This document shows positions 37,093 through 47,171 of a stretch of DNA of 64,000 nucleotides, one piece after another. Under the pieces are notes generated by a model, which saw nothing but the letters and a program-made list of their open reading frames with translations, was not told where the DNA came from and did not search any database. The first letter of the stretch is position 1, and every line of letters begins with the position of its first letter. A program made the translations under genes and the position numbers. The stretch is from Desulfomonile sp963700305 (GTDB taxonomy: Bacteria > Desulfobacterota > Desulfomonilia > Desulfomonilales > Desulfomonilaceae): positions 124,001-188,000 of the forward strand of contig CAVOXB010000010.1 of NCBI GenBank assembly GCA_963700305.1, read 5' to 3'.

Positions 37093-40000
37093 ATGTTCAG
37101 TCGCTTTTTCATTGAGCGGCCAATTCTTGCATCAGTTGTATCCATTCTCATCGTCTTTGCCGGCGGTGTTTCCATTTTCGGGCTTCCCATAGCTCAATAC
37201 CCTGAAATTGTTCCGCCAGTGGTTCAAGTCACCGCCTACTATCCTGGTGCAGATCCACGCGTGATCGCAGAGACTGTGGCAGCTCCCATTGAGCAGCAAG
37301 TCAACGGTGTAGAAAACATGCTGTACATGTCGAGCCAGAGTGCTGCCGACGGGTCTTACACCTTGAACGTGACCTTTGAGCTCGGAACCAATATTGATAT
37401 GAACACGGTCCTAACGCAAAACCGCGTCTCTGCGGCGATGGCCCAGTTGCCGGAGGATGTTCAGCGCCAGGGCGTAACGACGAAGAAGGTGTCGAGCGCG
37501 CTAGTCATACTTCTGAGCTTGTTTTCCCCCGACAATCGGTACGACGATCTCTTCCTAACGAATTACGCTACAATAAACATGAAAGACGTCCTGAGCAGAG
37601 TGCCCGGGGTGGGCAACATAGTAATATATCCGAACAAGGATTATTCCATGCGTTTGTGGCTGGACGCAGACAAACTGCGGGCAAGAGATCTCACTGTTGA
37701 CGATGTGGTTGGGGCATTGCGCCAACAGAACGTCCAGGTGGCAGCAGGGCAGATTGGCCAGCCTCCAGTCCCCAAAGACCAGGTATATCAGCTCAACGTA
37801 AACACCATGGGCCGACTGACGAATGTCGAGCAGTTTGAGGACGTCATTCTCAAGACCGGAGAAGGCACGCGGGCGCTTCGCGTCAAGGACGTGGGAAAAG
37901 TCGATTTGGGTGGAAAGGCTTACGACTTCTTGTCGCTCTTCAATGGACGTCCTGCTGCCACAATGATCGTCTATCAGTCTCCTGGTTCCAACGCCATAGA
38001 GCTAACCAATCAGCTGCTGAAAACTCTGGAAGATCTAAAGAAGAGTTTCCCGCAGGGACTCGAGTACACCGCGTCCTCTATAAAATAGCCGATTTCGTAA
38101 ACGCCTCCATTCACGAAGTCATCAAAACATTGTTTGAAGCATTTGTTTTGGTAGTACTCGTGGTCTTTATTTTCCTTCAGAGCTGGCGTGCAACCCTGAT
38201 CCCGATGATTACCATCCCCGTGGCCTTGATAGGGACGTTTGCAGTGATGGCTTTGCTGGGTTTTTCCATAAACATGGTGACCCTGTTCGGACTTGTCCTT
38301 GCCATAGGATTAGTGGTGGACGACGCAATTGTCGTGGTGGAAAACGTCGAACGCAATATGGCTGAATTCGGCTTGAGTCCCAAGGAAGCGGCCATTAAGT
38401 CCATGGAGGAGGTGAGTGGTGCAATCATCGGCATCACGCTGGTCCTCATGGCCGTCTTTGTGCCCCCCGCATTCCTGGGAGGCATCACTGGCGAGCTTTT
38501 CCGTCAGTTCTCGCTTACCATCGCGATTACCATGTTTTTCAGCGCCATCAACGCTCTGACGTTGAGTCCGGCCCTTTGCGCCTTGATTTTGCGGCCTGGG
38601 CACGGCGGAACGCAGAATGCTTTCTTCAGGGCCTTTAACAATGCCTTCAATTGGACCACCGATTGGTACACGCACATAGTGTCCTTGGGCGTGCGACGTG
38701 TCGCCGTAATGATGGTTTTGTTTGTTGGGCTGGTCGCACTTACGGGGGTGGCCTACAAAAATGTTCCCACCGGATTTCTCCCCTTGGAGGATGACGGGTT
38801 GATTCTGGTCAATATCCAAATGCCGGATGGCGCTACTTTGGACCGCACTGACAATGTCGTGAAAATGGCAGGTAGATTTATTGACGAAACTGACGGTGTG
38901 CTCGCTTGGGGTGCATTGGTCGGTTATTCGATGATTGATTCCGCACGATCAAACTTGGCGACCATTTTTGTCCCGTTGAAGCCATGGGAAGAACGCCTGG
39001 CGAAAGGCCGGAGTAGAGACGTAATCATTCAGGAACTCTCAGGAAAGTTCCAAAAAATATACGAAGGGCTTGTCTTTACGTATACATTGCCACCTGTCAT
39101 TGGATTGGGAACCGGCGGCGGATTCGAAATGCAGTTGCTTGATAAAGGTGACATGGGCTTTGAAGCACTCGAACAATCCAGCACGGAGTTGGCGCAAGCA
39201 GCGAAACAGCAGCCGGATTTGAAATCCGTGTTCGCGACTTTCCGATCGACATATCCGAACGTATATGTCGACATTGATCGCACCAAGGCCTTGGCGCTGA
39301 AAATTCCTCTTCAAGAGGTGTTCAACACGTTGCAGACTTATCTTGGATCCGCATATGTAAATGATTTCAATAAATTCAGCCGAACCTGGCAGGTGAGGGT
39401 CCAGGGCGATAGCATGTTCCGTAGGAACCCTGAGGATATATCGCAATTGTACATGAGAAATGCGGACGGGAAAATGATTCCCTTGGGCACTCTCATAAAC
39501 GCTCGTTATGATGTAGGCCCCATGCGTGTGGACAGGTACAACCTGTTTCCGACTGCAAAGATTCTAGGTGAAAATGCCCCTGGATACAGTTCCGGCCAAG
39601 CGCTTGGGACAATGGAGCAATTGGCCGAAAAGACCCTGCCGGCCGGCATGGCGTTCGAGTGGACGAACATGGCCTATCAAGAGAAGAAGTCGGCCGGCAA
39701 AGCAGCCATCACATTTGCTGCGGCAATATTGGCTGTTATCCTGATCCTTGCCGGGCTGTATGAAAGCTGGGCAGACCCTATTTCAGTCATTCTGATCGTG
39801 CCTCTGGCCATCCTGGGAGCTGCAGCTGGTCTTCTGATCGGGGAAATGGACAACAACGTTTATACGCAGGTAGGGCTTGTGCTCCTGGTCGGGTTATCCG
39901 CGAAAAATGCCATTCTTATAGTGGAGTTTGCCCGCGATACCCGTGCCAAGGGAAAAGGGATCCTCGATGCTACGATTGAGGCCTCAAGACTGCGCTTCAG

Positions 40001-40226
40001 ACCGATACTCATGACCTCGCTTGCTTTCATTCTGGGTGTCCTTCCGCTCGTGACAGCATCGGGGGCAGGCGCGGTGAGCCGTCAGTCCGTAGGGACCGCT
40101 GTGTTTGCTGGAATGATAGGAGTGACCGTCTTGGGCGTCTTCTTCACTCCTGTGCTATACGTGCTTATGCAGAAACGTTGGAAGAAGGAAAGTCAACCAT
40201 CGGGAACCGTGCCACCCACGTCCTGA
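37093..40226 (+). CDS. HAE1-type RND efflux pump (AcrB/MexB-like; frame broken)
   Basis: About 1044 residues with the usual 12-helix, two-loop plan. The N-terminus is MFSRFFIERPILASVVSIL. Proton-relay aspartates are in IGLVVDDAIVVVENVER (helix 4), and the matching lysine in GLSAKNAILIVEF (helix 10). The first frame stops at 38088; a missing base near 38075 returns it to VLYKIADFVNASIHEVIKTLFEAFVLV, and the rest is complete. Coupled to the adaptor upstream. No outer-membrane channel gene (TolC/OprM type) follows. Confidence 0.91.
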
Positions 40227-40301
40227 CCGGACGAGCAAAGCAGTTGCCAAGAATAATGGCCGTTTCCTCGTCATTCGTGCGAAGGCAGGAACACAGAATC
40301 T

Positions 40302-40344
40302 GGACCCCGGATCAAAGCCGGCCCCGGACCACGATCCGGGGTCC
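40302..40344. terminator. GC-rich hairpin between convergent genes
   Basis: GGACCCCGGATC (40302-40313) and GATCCGGGGTCC (40333-40344) form a perfect 12-bp stem between the RND pump and the convergent response regulator. Either a bidirectional terminator or another dispersed palindrome. Confidence 0.5.
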
Positions 40345-40421
40345 GGAGTTACGGTTTGCCATTTCCATAAAGGGGACAAGAATTTTGGCAATTTGTACAA
40401 GTGGGATCAGAATACCGTAAA

Positions 40422-40904
40422 TCAATACATCCACGGAGGATTGCGGGGTCTGGCCAACTTTTCCCAAGTAATTCCAAGCCGATCCTGGAAAAAAGGACCT
40501 AGTCTGTCGAATAGTCTCCTCCAATGGCTTTTCCCCTGAGCGAGGCCCTCAAATATCTCAGCCAAATGTTCATGAAGGTTTACCAACTCGTCTTTGGGCA
40601 AGAACGAGATCGCTCCAAGATTGAGCGCTTGGTTGACACTTTCGACATTGAGTGCACGAGCTGTAAGCATTGCTGCAGGGATCTGCTTTTCCCTGCAAAT
40701 TTCAAGTAGGGCAAATCCATCGACGCCCATTATGTCCAGCAATGCTAAATCAAAGGAATGGTCTTCCAACTGTTTCTTTGCGCTCTCAAAACTGTCCGCA
40801 ACGACAACGTCACTCGTCACGAGCCGTTCCTGAATAATCTCGAGGATGTCGGGCTCGTCGTCAACGGCTAAAATTTTCTTACCCTGCAAGATGTCTAAAT
40901 TCAT
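40422..40904 (-). CDS. Single-domain response regulator
   Basis: A 160-residue receiver with acidic residues VDDE (15-18), phosphoacceptor D57 in LALLDIMG, threonine in MLTARA and lysine in FLPKDEL. About 40 residues follow the receiver (KSHWRRLFDRLGPFFQDRLG...), basic and helical, ending without a DNA-binding fold. No kinase is next to it. Function unknown. Confidence 0.87.
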   Translation of the reverse strand: MNLDILQGKKILAVDDEPDILEIIQERLVTSDVVVADSFESAKKQLEDHSFDLALLDIMGVDGFALLEICREKQIPAAMLTARALNVESVNQALNLGAISFLPKDELVNLHEHLAEIFEGLAQGKSHWRRLFDRLGPFFQDRLGITWEKLARPRNPPWMY

Positions 40905-40952
40905 GTGTCTCCACTCATAGGTCTAATCGGTCTAACGGAACGAAATCACGAT

Positions 40953-41663
40953 TCAAATTTCACGGAATCTCTTTTCCATTTCGATTAGGATCTCCGCGAA
41001 TTCAGCAGCGTGGTGTCGCATTGCATCTGCGGCCTCATCGGGCTTGCCTTCCAAAACAGCTTTTACAATGGGCCGGTGCATTCCTGGCGGATGTATAAAG
41101 GATGGGTTTACTGCTAGGACTACCTTGCGGGTCACGCCCATAAGAGACTTTACAAGAGCCTCGAGAAACCGGTTTCCACAAGCTTCAGCAAGGAGACAAT
41201 GCACCACGGTTTTATTCTCGATATCGTCTGGCAAAGACCTCGGCGGCTTTTCCTCTTCCTCCAGCATCTCCGCTAGTCTGATCTTTTGATCCGGCGTAAT
41301 ATTGATTGCCGCCAGTCGAGCGATTTCCGGTTCAATTAGCAGTCTTACGTGACATAACTCCGGCATGGAAATTTTGTCAACCAGGAACAAATCGAGAAAC
41401 GCATTGGCCAGGTTCGCGAATGAGAGCTCAATGACATAGGCGCCGCCGTTCGCTCCTTGTCTAGTAACAAGCAGCCCGGAATTTTCAAGAGCACGTAATG
41501 CCTCGCGAATAGCCACCCTGCTCACCTGGAATTCCTCCATGAGGTCTCTTTCCGAGGGCAGCTTGTCGCCTGCTTTGAGTTCCCCAAAGAGAATGGATTG
41601 CTTTATCTGAGAGATGACTTCTTCGGAGACCCTTGTCTGTCTCACCGCTCTAAATTTCGGCAT
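40953..41663 (-). CDS. FadR-type GntR transcriptional regulator
   Basis: A 236-residue regulator with an N-terminal winged HTH (LPSERDLMEEFQVSRVAIREALRALE, residues 35-62) and FCD-type helical domain. ATG 41663 follows GAGGAAAAT; a longer frame begins at TTG 41690. Divergent from the acyl-CoA ligase-TRAP genes 495 bases away, which it is likely to repress in the absence of an acid or acyl-CoA ligand. An ATTG-ACGA-CAAT dyad near 41741 might be part of the operator. Confidence 0.86.
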   Translation of the reverse strand: MPKFRAVRQTRVSEEVISQIKQSILFGELKAGDKLPSERDLMEEFQVSRVAIREALRALENSGLLVTRQGANGGAYVIELSFANLANAFLDLFLVDKISMPELCHVRLLIEPEIARLAAINITPDQKIRLAEMLEEEEKPPRSLPDDIENKTVVHCLLAEACGNRFLEALVKSLMGVTRKVVLAVNPSFIHPPGMHRPIVKAVLEGKPDEAADAMRHHAAEFAEILIEMEKRFREI

Positions 41664-42158
41664 ATTTTCCTCAGGTTGGAGTTTACCCAAAAAGATTCTT
41701 TTTTAAAAGATAAAAAAATAATGCCACCTATAAAATAATGATTGACGACAATGATTCATAAGAGCTAAATATTCTACCAATCGTTTCACTGTGATTTCTA
41801 AAGCCTCTCGCGAAAACGAGACCTAATCAAGTGCCTGGTTTTTATGTGACTTTAGTTTGGCCAGCTTACACTGAGGTCGCTGAATGACCTCCCGAACACA
41901 ATTTCTCGATAGTGAACAACTGGAGTGTTCGCGGCCGACCTTTCACGTGCTTGAGGTCAGAATGAACAGAGCCGACCAAGAACAAGCGATCAACTTCCAT
42001 ACGCAAGTATTTTTGTTGCGCGGGGCTGCCCGCCGTTTGGAACGGCTTGCCCGAGGCCTGCCCTACGTTTCTCGGTAACATGATTGACGAACGTCCACTT
42101 CAAAACCGTTCTCTGTCGGGATGACGCATGACTCTCGAACCCCACAAGGAAATCAAGA
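41664..42158. other. Divergent control region of the ligase-TRAP module
   Basis: 495 bases, AT-rich from 41690 to 41800 with ATTGACGACAAT near 41741-41752, then a GC-richer part with short frames that lack protein-like features (for example 41884-42078). Promoters for both directions are expected here; I see no certain boxes. Confidence 0.4.
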
Positions 42159-43652
42159 ATGAACATTGCCAATAATTTGAGCCGATCCGCGCTCTATTTT
42201 CCAGACCGGCCGGCGTTGAGTGACGGCGAATCTGAGATAGACTATTCTAGTCTGGATCGCCGCGCGAACCGAGTAGCATCCGGGCTCGTCAAGCTGGGAA
42301 TCAGGCCGGGAGACCTCGTAGGGCTATGCGCACCCAACTCAGTGGACTGGATCGCTTTCTATTTCGGCATACTCAAGTCTGGAGCGGTTGCTGTCACTCT
42401 ATCGAGTTCTCTTCAGATCGATGAATTGAACCTGCTGCTTGACCACAGCAGACCGCGAATTCTCTTCATCCATGATGAGAAGCTCGAACAAATCGAGAAG
42501 CTCCGAGATAAAGCGGGCATAGAAAAAATAATTTCCAGCAATGGGGATATGAGCTTTGAAGCTATCATGTCGTCCGGTGCGGAATCCTTCACAGCGATTG
42601 ATCGAGATCGAAACGATACAGCCGCGGTTTTGTACACAGGAGGTACGACCGGATTTCCCAAAGGCGTCATGCTCACCCATGAGAATATTTGTGCAACGAG
42701 CCACAATGTTGCTTATTCAGAACGCTCATCGCAGCTTGATCGAGCCCTGTGCTTTCTGCCTCTGAATCATGTATTCGGTCAGATACACATTATGAATGCC
42801 ACAATCTTCAGCTCTGGATGTCTGGAGCTGCTCCCAAGTTACGATATGGACAGATTCCTGGCCAGGACCGCTTCCGGAAGAGTGACTAAGCTCTTCTCCG
42901 TGCCCACAGTCTTTACCCGCTTGCTGACACTCGATGGCATACGGGAAAAATTGGGAAACGTCCGGTATTGTTTTTCGGCTGGAGCCAGCATGGCAGCTGA
43001 AATAGTGCGAAATTGGAAAGATCAGACCAATTTGACTATATACGAAGGATATGGACTGACTGAATCATCTTCGGCCGTCACCTACAATCATTATTATGAG
43101 CATGTGATAGGTTCAGTGGGAACTGCGGTCCCAGGAGTGGAGATTCAAATCCGGGATGATCAGGGGAATTTGGTTTCCAAAGGTCAAGAAGGGGAGATTT
43201 GCATTCGAGGCCGCAATATCATGAAGGGATATCTCAAGAATCCTGCGGATACGGAAAACGCTTTTTGGGAGGATAGCTGGCTGAGATCCGGAGACATAGG
43301 CATCCTTGACGACAGAAACTATTTGTTCATTGTGGATCGACTCAAAGACATGATCATCACTGGAGGGGAAAACGTCTATCCCCGTGAGGTGGAGGAGGTG
43401 ATTTACACCAGGCCGGATGTTCAGGAATGTGCTGTCGTTGGTCTGCCTGATCGAGAATGGGGTGAACGAGTGACAGCGTTTGTGGTGCCCCGTCCGAACA
43501 AGAACATTACACCCGAAGATCTGAAATCATATCTCAAAGAGCGCCTTGCCCCATTCAAGATCCCGAAACAATACTTTTTTGTGGACGAAATACCCAAGAG
43601 TGCTGCCGGAAAAATCTTGAAACGGGAGCTGAAGAAACAATGCTCAGGCTAG
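42159..43652 (+). CDS. Acyl-CoA synthetase (AMP-forming)
   Basis: A 497-residue member of the adenylate-forming ANL family. The phosphate loop VLYTGGTTGFPKGVMLTH is at residues 155-172, GYGLTESSSAVT near 302, the hinge DRLKDMIITGGENVYP near 400-415, and the catalytic lysine in PKSAAGKILKREL near the end. It activates a carboxylic acid to acyl-CoA with ATP. The exact acid is not determinable; medium-chain, alicyclic or aromatic acids are possible. AAGGAA precedes the start. It heads an operon with the TRAP genes, so its substrate is presumably what the TRAP system imports. Confidence 0.92.
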   Translation: MNIANNLSRSALYFPDRPALSDGESEIDYSSLDRRANRVASGLVKLGIRPGDLVGLCAPNSVDWIAFYFGILKSGAVAVTLSSSLQIDELNLLLDHSRPRILFIHDEKLEQIEKLRDKAGIEKIISSNGDMSFEAIMSSGAESFTAIDRDRNDTAAVLYTGGTTGFPKGVMLTHENICATSHNVAYSERSSQLDRALCFLPLNHVFGQIHIMNATIFSSGCLELLPSYDMDRFLARTASGRVTKLFSVPTVFTRLLTLDGIREKLGNVRYCFSAGASMAAEIVRNWKDQTNLTIYEGYGLTESSSAVTYNHYYEHVIGSVGTAVPGVEIQIRDDQGNLVSKGQEGEICIRGRNIMKGYLKNPADTENAFWEDSWLRSGDIGILDDRNYLFIVDRLKDMIITGGENVYPREVEEVIYTRPDVQECAVVGLPDREWGERVTAFVVPRPNKNITPEDLKSYLKERLAPFKIPKQYFFVDEIPKSAAGKILKRELKKQCSG

Positions 43653-43709
43653 ATTAAAACAACAGCGCCGCGAATTCGGGCTAATTCGCCCTATTTAAAG
43701 GAGAACGGA

Positions 43710-44738
43710 ATGAGAAAAATGATCGCTCCGCAGAGTATTGCCTTTTTACTGATCGCTGTTCTGCTCGTAGGCTCAAGCACAGGCATGGTCTGGGCAGATG
43801 AGAAGGTGGTCAAGCTAAAATACTCGAATTTCTTCCCTCCTGCTCACAAGAACAGCGTGCTTTCGGACCAATGGGGCAAAGAAATCGAAAAAAGGACTAA
43901 CGGCAGGGTCAAAGTGACCTATTTTGGGGGTAACACACTTACTCCGCCGACTCAGACCTATGACAGCGTAGTAAAAGGGATCGCTGATGTTGGCCAAAGT
44001 CTTGTGGGATATGCGCCCGGTCGATTTCCTTTAACCGAAGTGCTGGCCCTCCCGCTGGGGTTCACTTCTGGAGCGCAAGCAACCAGGTTGGCAAATGAGT
44101 TTTATAAGAAATTCCAGCCCAAAGAGTTCGATGATTCCAAAGTCATGTATATCCACGGACATGGTCCAGGGCTGTTTCAAACTAAAAAAGTAATAAACGG
44201 AATGGACGATATAAAGGGTTTGAGAATCAAGGCGAACGCGGAAAACGCGGCAATCGTCACCGCTATAGGTGGAGCTCCTGTAACTCTCCCCATTACAGAG
44301 CTGTATGAGGGCCTGCAGAAAGGCTTGGTCGATGGAATGCTTCTTCCCGTTGAACCGATCAAAGGATGGAAGTTCGCTGACGTAGTCAAGACCATACTTG
44401 ACAATAATGCCATGTCCTATACCTCACCGATGTTCGTGGTCATGAACAAGGATAAATGGAACTCGCTTCCTAAGGATGTCCAGGAAATTATTGAGAAGAT
44501 AAATGATGAATGGGTGGAGAAACAGGCAAACCTGTGGAACGAACTTGAGGCAGACTCAAAAGAGTTCGGCATCCAAAAAGGCGTCAAGATAGTCAAGGCA
44601 TCACCTGAAGAATACGCCAAGACCGCCGAGAAAATGAAGCCCGTTTTGGAAGAATACGTAAAGTTAATGAAATCCAAGGGACTTCCTGGTGAAGAAGCCC
44701 TCCAATTCTGTACGGAGTACATCAAAACGCATCCCTAA
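43710..44738 (+). CDS. dctP: TRAP transporter solute-binding protein
   Basis: A 342-residue DctP-type periplasmic receptor with signal peptide cleaved near GMVWADEK. The mature part has LKYSNFFPPAHKNS, the family motif DIKGLRIKANAENAAIVTAIGGAPVTLPITELYEGLQKGLVDG, in which the arginine binds the ligand carboxylate. AAGGAG lies before the ATG. Binds the organic anion whose CoA ester is made by the ligase gene 57 bases upstream. Confidence 0.94.
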   Translation: MRKMIAPQSIAFLLIAVLLVGSSTGMVWADEKVVKLKYSNFFPPAHKNSVLSDQWGKEIEKRTNGRVKVTYFGGNTLTPPTQTYDSVVKGIADVGQSLVGYAPGRFPLTEVLALPLGFTSGAQATRLANEFYKKFQPKEFDDSKVMYIHGHGPGLFQTKKVINGMDDIKGLRIKANAENAAIVTAIGGAPVTLPITELYEGLQKGLVDGMLLPVEPIKGWKFADVVKTILDNNAMSYTSPMFVVMNKDKWNSLPKDVQEIIEKINDEWVEKQANLWNELEADSKEFGIQKGVKIVKASPEEYAKTAEKMKPVLEEYVKLMKSKGLPGEEALQFCTEYIKTHP

Positions 44739-44748
44739 GCTCCCCGTA

Positions 44749-44772
44749 AGCCTGCCGAGAGATCGGCAGGCT
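44749..44772 (+). terminator. Intercistronic stem-loop between dctP and dctQ
   Basis: AGCCTGCCGA-GAGA-TCGGCAGGCT is a perfect 10-bp stem with a four-base loop, followed by CCTTTATT. Stem-loops here are known in dct operons (Rhodobacter), where they reduce read-through or protect the upstream message so that the binding protein is made in excess. Confidence 0.75.
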
Positions 44773-44799
44773 CCTTTATTCGCTCAGAAAGGATAATTC

Positions 44800-45285
44800 A
44801 TGAAGAAATTCATGGACATCGTTCTTAAGGCAGATTTCTTCTTCTTTACCATTGCGGGGACCGCCCTTTGCATCATGATGCTCGTAACACTCACTGATGT
44901 GCTGATGCGATCCATGGGAAGGCCAATCGTCGGAAGCGTTGAAATAATATCGTTCCTGGGCACCATTGTCGTAGGATTTTCCATTCCGTACACTTCCTGG
45001 ACGAAAGGACATATCTTCGTTGATCTAGTAACGGAAAAGTTGTCGCCCTCGCCTAAGAAAATCCTTCAGGTTGTCACCAGATTGATCGGCATCATTCTTT
45101 TCATCTTGGTCGCCTACAACTTCGTTCTTTACGGATTGGACCTCATGCGTTCGAATCAGGTAAGTGGTGCATTCAAGCTGCCGCTCTATCCTCTTGCGTT
45201 CGGTTTGTCGGCAAGTTGCTGTTTTCAGGTCGCCACAATGTTTTGCGATCTAGTCAACACCATTATGGAGAAGCCACATGAGTGA
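44800..45285 (+). CDS. dctQ: TRAP transporter small membrane subunit
   Basis: A 161-residue four-helix DctQ-type protein with the family pattern FFTIAGTALCIMMLVTLTDVLMRSM and GRPIVGSVEIISFLGTIVV. It pairs with DctM to form the sodium-driven permease. It begins after AGGA and overlaps dctM by eight bases. Confidence 0.92.
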   Translation: MKKFMDIVLKADFFFFTIAGTALCIMMLVTLTDVLMRSMGRPIVGSVEIISFLGTIVVGFSIPYTSWTKGHIFVDLVTEKLSPSPKKILQVVTRLIGIILFILVAYNFVLYGLDLMRSNQVSGAFKLPLYPLAFGLSASCCFQVATMFCDLVNTIMEKPHE

Positions 45286-46618
45286 GATTACCACTGGTAT
45301 TCTGGCGCTCTTCGTCCTGATTTGTTTATTCCTTACCGGGCTCGAACTTGCGTTCGCCATGGCGATCTTGGGCTTCATCGGCTTCGGTTATCTTGTTTCT
45401 TATAGTGCAGCCTCGAACCTGCTGGTGAAAGATTTTTTCGATACATTCTCGACGTTTGGATTTACAGTCATCCCTTTGTTTGTTTTGATGGGGCAGATTG
45501 CCTCCAATTCAAATATTGCAAAGCGGCTTTACGTGGCTACCAACAAATTTGTGGGCCACATTCCGGGCGGTCTTGCAATGACCACAGTAGCTGGAGCGAC
45601 GCTCTTCAAGGCTATGTGCGGGTCCACTCTCGCTACTGCTGCCACCTTCGCTGGAATCGCCATCCCTGAGATGGACAGCTATGGTTACGACAAGAAACTC
45701 TCCACTGGCGTTGTCGCGTCGGTTGGCACGCTAGGGGTGCTGATCCCTCCGAGTATTGTTCTCATTATCTATGCAATCATAGTAGAAGAGTCTATCGGCA
45801 AGATGTTCCTGGCAGGGATCATTCCCGGCCTTATGATCTCCTTATTCTTCATGGCCGTTATTTATGGGTGGGTAAAAATTTATCCTGATGTTGCGCCCCG
45901 GGCAGAACGCGTTCCCTGGGCAGCCCGGCTTGGGGCAATCCCGGAATTTATCTGGGTGGCGCTTATCTTTATCGTGGTTATCGGCGGGATAATGTGGGGA
46001 TGGTTCTCCCCGACTGAAGCCGGTAGCATAGGCACTCTTGCCATTTTGCTCCTGGCAGCATCCAGAAGAGAACTTAAGCTCAAAGGGTTTTTGAAATCCA
46101 TTGACGAATCCCTGCGGACCGCGTGCATGGTCCTTCTCCTCATTGCCGGCTCAACTGTGCTTGGCCATTTCTTGGCGGTCACAGAAATTCCTATGGTGGC
46201 AGCTGACTGGATTGTGGGACTTCCTCTGCCCCCGGCGATCATCATGGTGTTGGTCATAATCATATATCTTATCGGAGGATCATTCATCGATGACCTCGCG
46301 TTCATGATTCTGGCAACTCCGATCTTCTATCCTGCAGTTGTCAAACTGGGGTACGATCCCCTGTGGTTCGGGGTGATGATCTCGATCACCGTAATGATTG
46401 GTGTCATTATTCCTCCAGTGGCGATCTGCGTCTTTGTGGTGAAGAGCGTCACCGGAGTGCCGATGGGGATAATATATAGAGGATGCGTTCCGTTTTTGAT
46501 AAGCCTCTTTGCGTGCGCCCTTGTTCTCGTTTTTATTCCCACAAATCGTGATGTTTCTCCCCAATTTATTCATGGGTGGGTAAGTTTGGGATTCAACAAA
46601 CGCTGGATCTGCCAGTAA
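45278..46618 (+). CDS. dctM: TRAP transporter large permease subunit
   Basis: A 446-residue DctM with about 12 membrane helices and typical parts: PLFVLMGQIASNSNIAKRL, GATLFKAMCGSTLATAATFAGIAIPEM, GVLIPPSIVLIIYAIIVE. It moves the ligand delivered by DctP using a sodium gradient. The C-terminal tail after FIPTNRD (SPQFIHGWVSLGFNKRWICQ) is longer than usual, which suggests a slightly late stop or loss of the original stop next to the repeat cluster. Confidence 0.93.
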   Translation: MSEITTGILALFVLICLFLTGLELAFAMAILGFIGFGYLVSYSAASNLLVKDFFDTFSTFGFTVIPLFVLMGQIASNSNIAKRLYVATNKFVGHIPGGLAMTTVAGATLFKAMCGSTLATAATFAGIAIPEMDSYGYDKKLSTGVVASVGTLGVLIPPSIVLIIYAIIVEESIGKMFLAGIIPGLMISLFFMAVIYGWVKIYPDVAPRAERVPWAARLGAIPEFIWVALIFIVVIGGIMWGWFSPTEAGSIGTLAILLLAASRRELKLKGFLKSIDESLRTACMVLLLIAGSTVLGHFLAVTEIPMVAADWIVGLPLPPAIIMVLVIIIYLIGGSFIDDLAFMILATPIFYPAVVKLGYDPLWFGVMISITVMIGVIIPPVAICVFVVKSVTGVPMGIIYRGCVPFLISLFACALVLVFIPTNRDVSPQFIHGWVSLGFNKRWICQ

Positions 46619-46639
46619 CCATTGGCTGTGAGAAGGATA

Positions 46640-46770
46640 GTCATTGCGAAGAGCGAAGCGACGAAGCAATCTTTTTGAAATGGTAGGACCGGCGTCTCGC
46701 CGGTCGATGGACCGGCAGGATGCCGGTGCTACTAAGGATTGCTTCATCTTTCATTCCTCGAATGACACGG
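46640..46770. repeat. Family B inverted repeat with a second palindrome nested inside
   Basis: Outer arms (GTCATTGCGAAGAGCG... at 46640 and ...GGATTGCTTCATCTTTC with CCTCGAATGACAC to 46770) match the element at 24830-24912. Its centre is occupied by another element (46685-46733) made of GACCGGCG-TCT-CGCCGGTC and ACCGGCA-GGA-TGCCGGT. The nesting shows sequential insertion. Confidence 0.7.
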
Positions 46771-46861
46771 GTAGATTATCGCTGGTGCGAGCGAAAACGA
46801 GTAGATATAGGGATTGCCAAAATTTATGACGTTTATCCGATGGTCGAATCCCAAAGACTTC

Positions 46862-46915
46862 GTAGGGGTCGGCGTCCCTGCCGACCCACGGCGGGCACGG
46901 AGGCCCGCCGCTACG
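46862..46915. repeat. Double GC-rich hairpin
   Basis: GGGTCGGC-gtccct-GCCGACCC (46866-46887) is followed by GCGGGC-acggag-GCCCGC (46891-46908). Architecture resembles the element nested at 46685-46733. The remaining part of the 46619-47171 spacer holds no recognised gene. Confidence 0.65.
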
Positions 46916-47171
46916 CATTATTCTTTGCGCAATCGGACAGAAATTTTGTCACACACTATAATCCGACAGGATTTTCTGGCCAGCTATATGTGATCCCTAT
47001 CTTACTTGACTTTCCCCCGCATTAGACCCATGATTCTGCCAAAACAAAAAGCCGCTTTGAAGGCCGATTCGAAAAGGAATCCACAGCAAATAGACTTTTG
47101 ACCTGCCATTGGGTATTTTCGTGATGACTCGATGTTATCAGTTTCGATTCTTGGCGATAGCTGTATCGGAA

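Noticed and set aside
41884..42078. 64-residue frame between the GntR gene and the acyl-CoA ligase
   Set aside because: Composition is arginine-rich and patternless, contains a hairpin sequence, and has no ribosome binding site.
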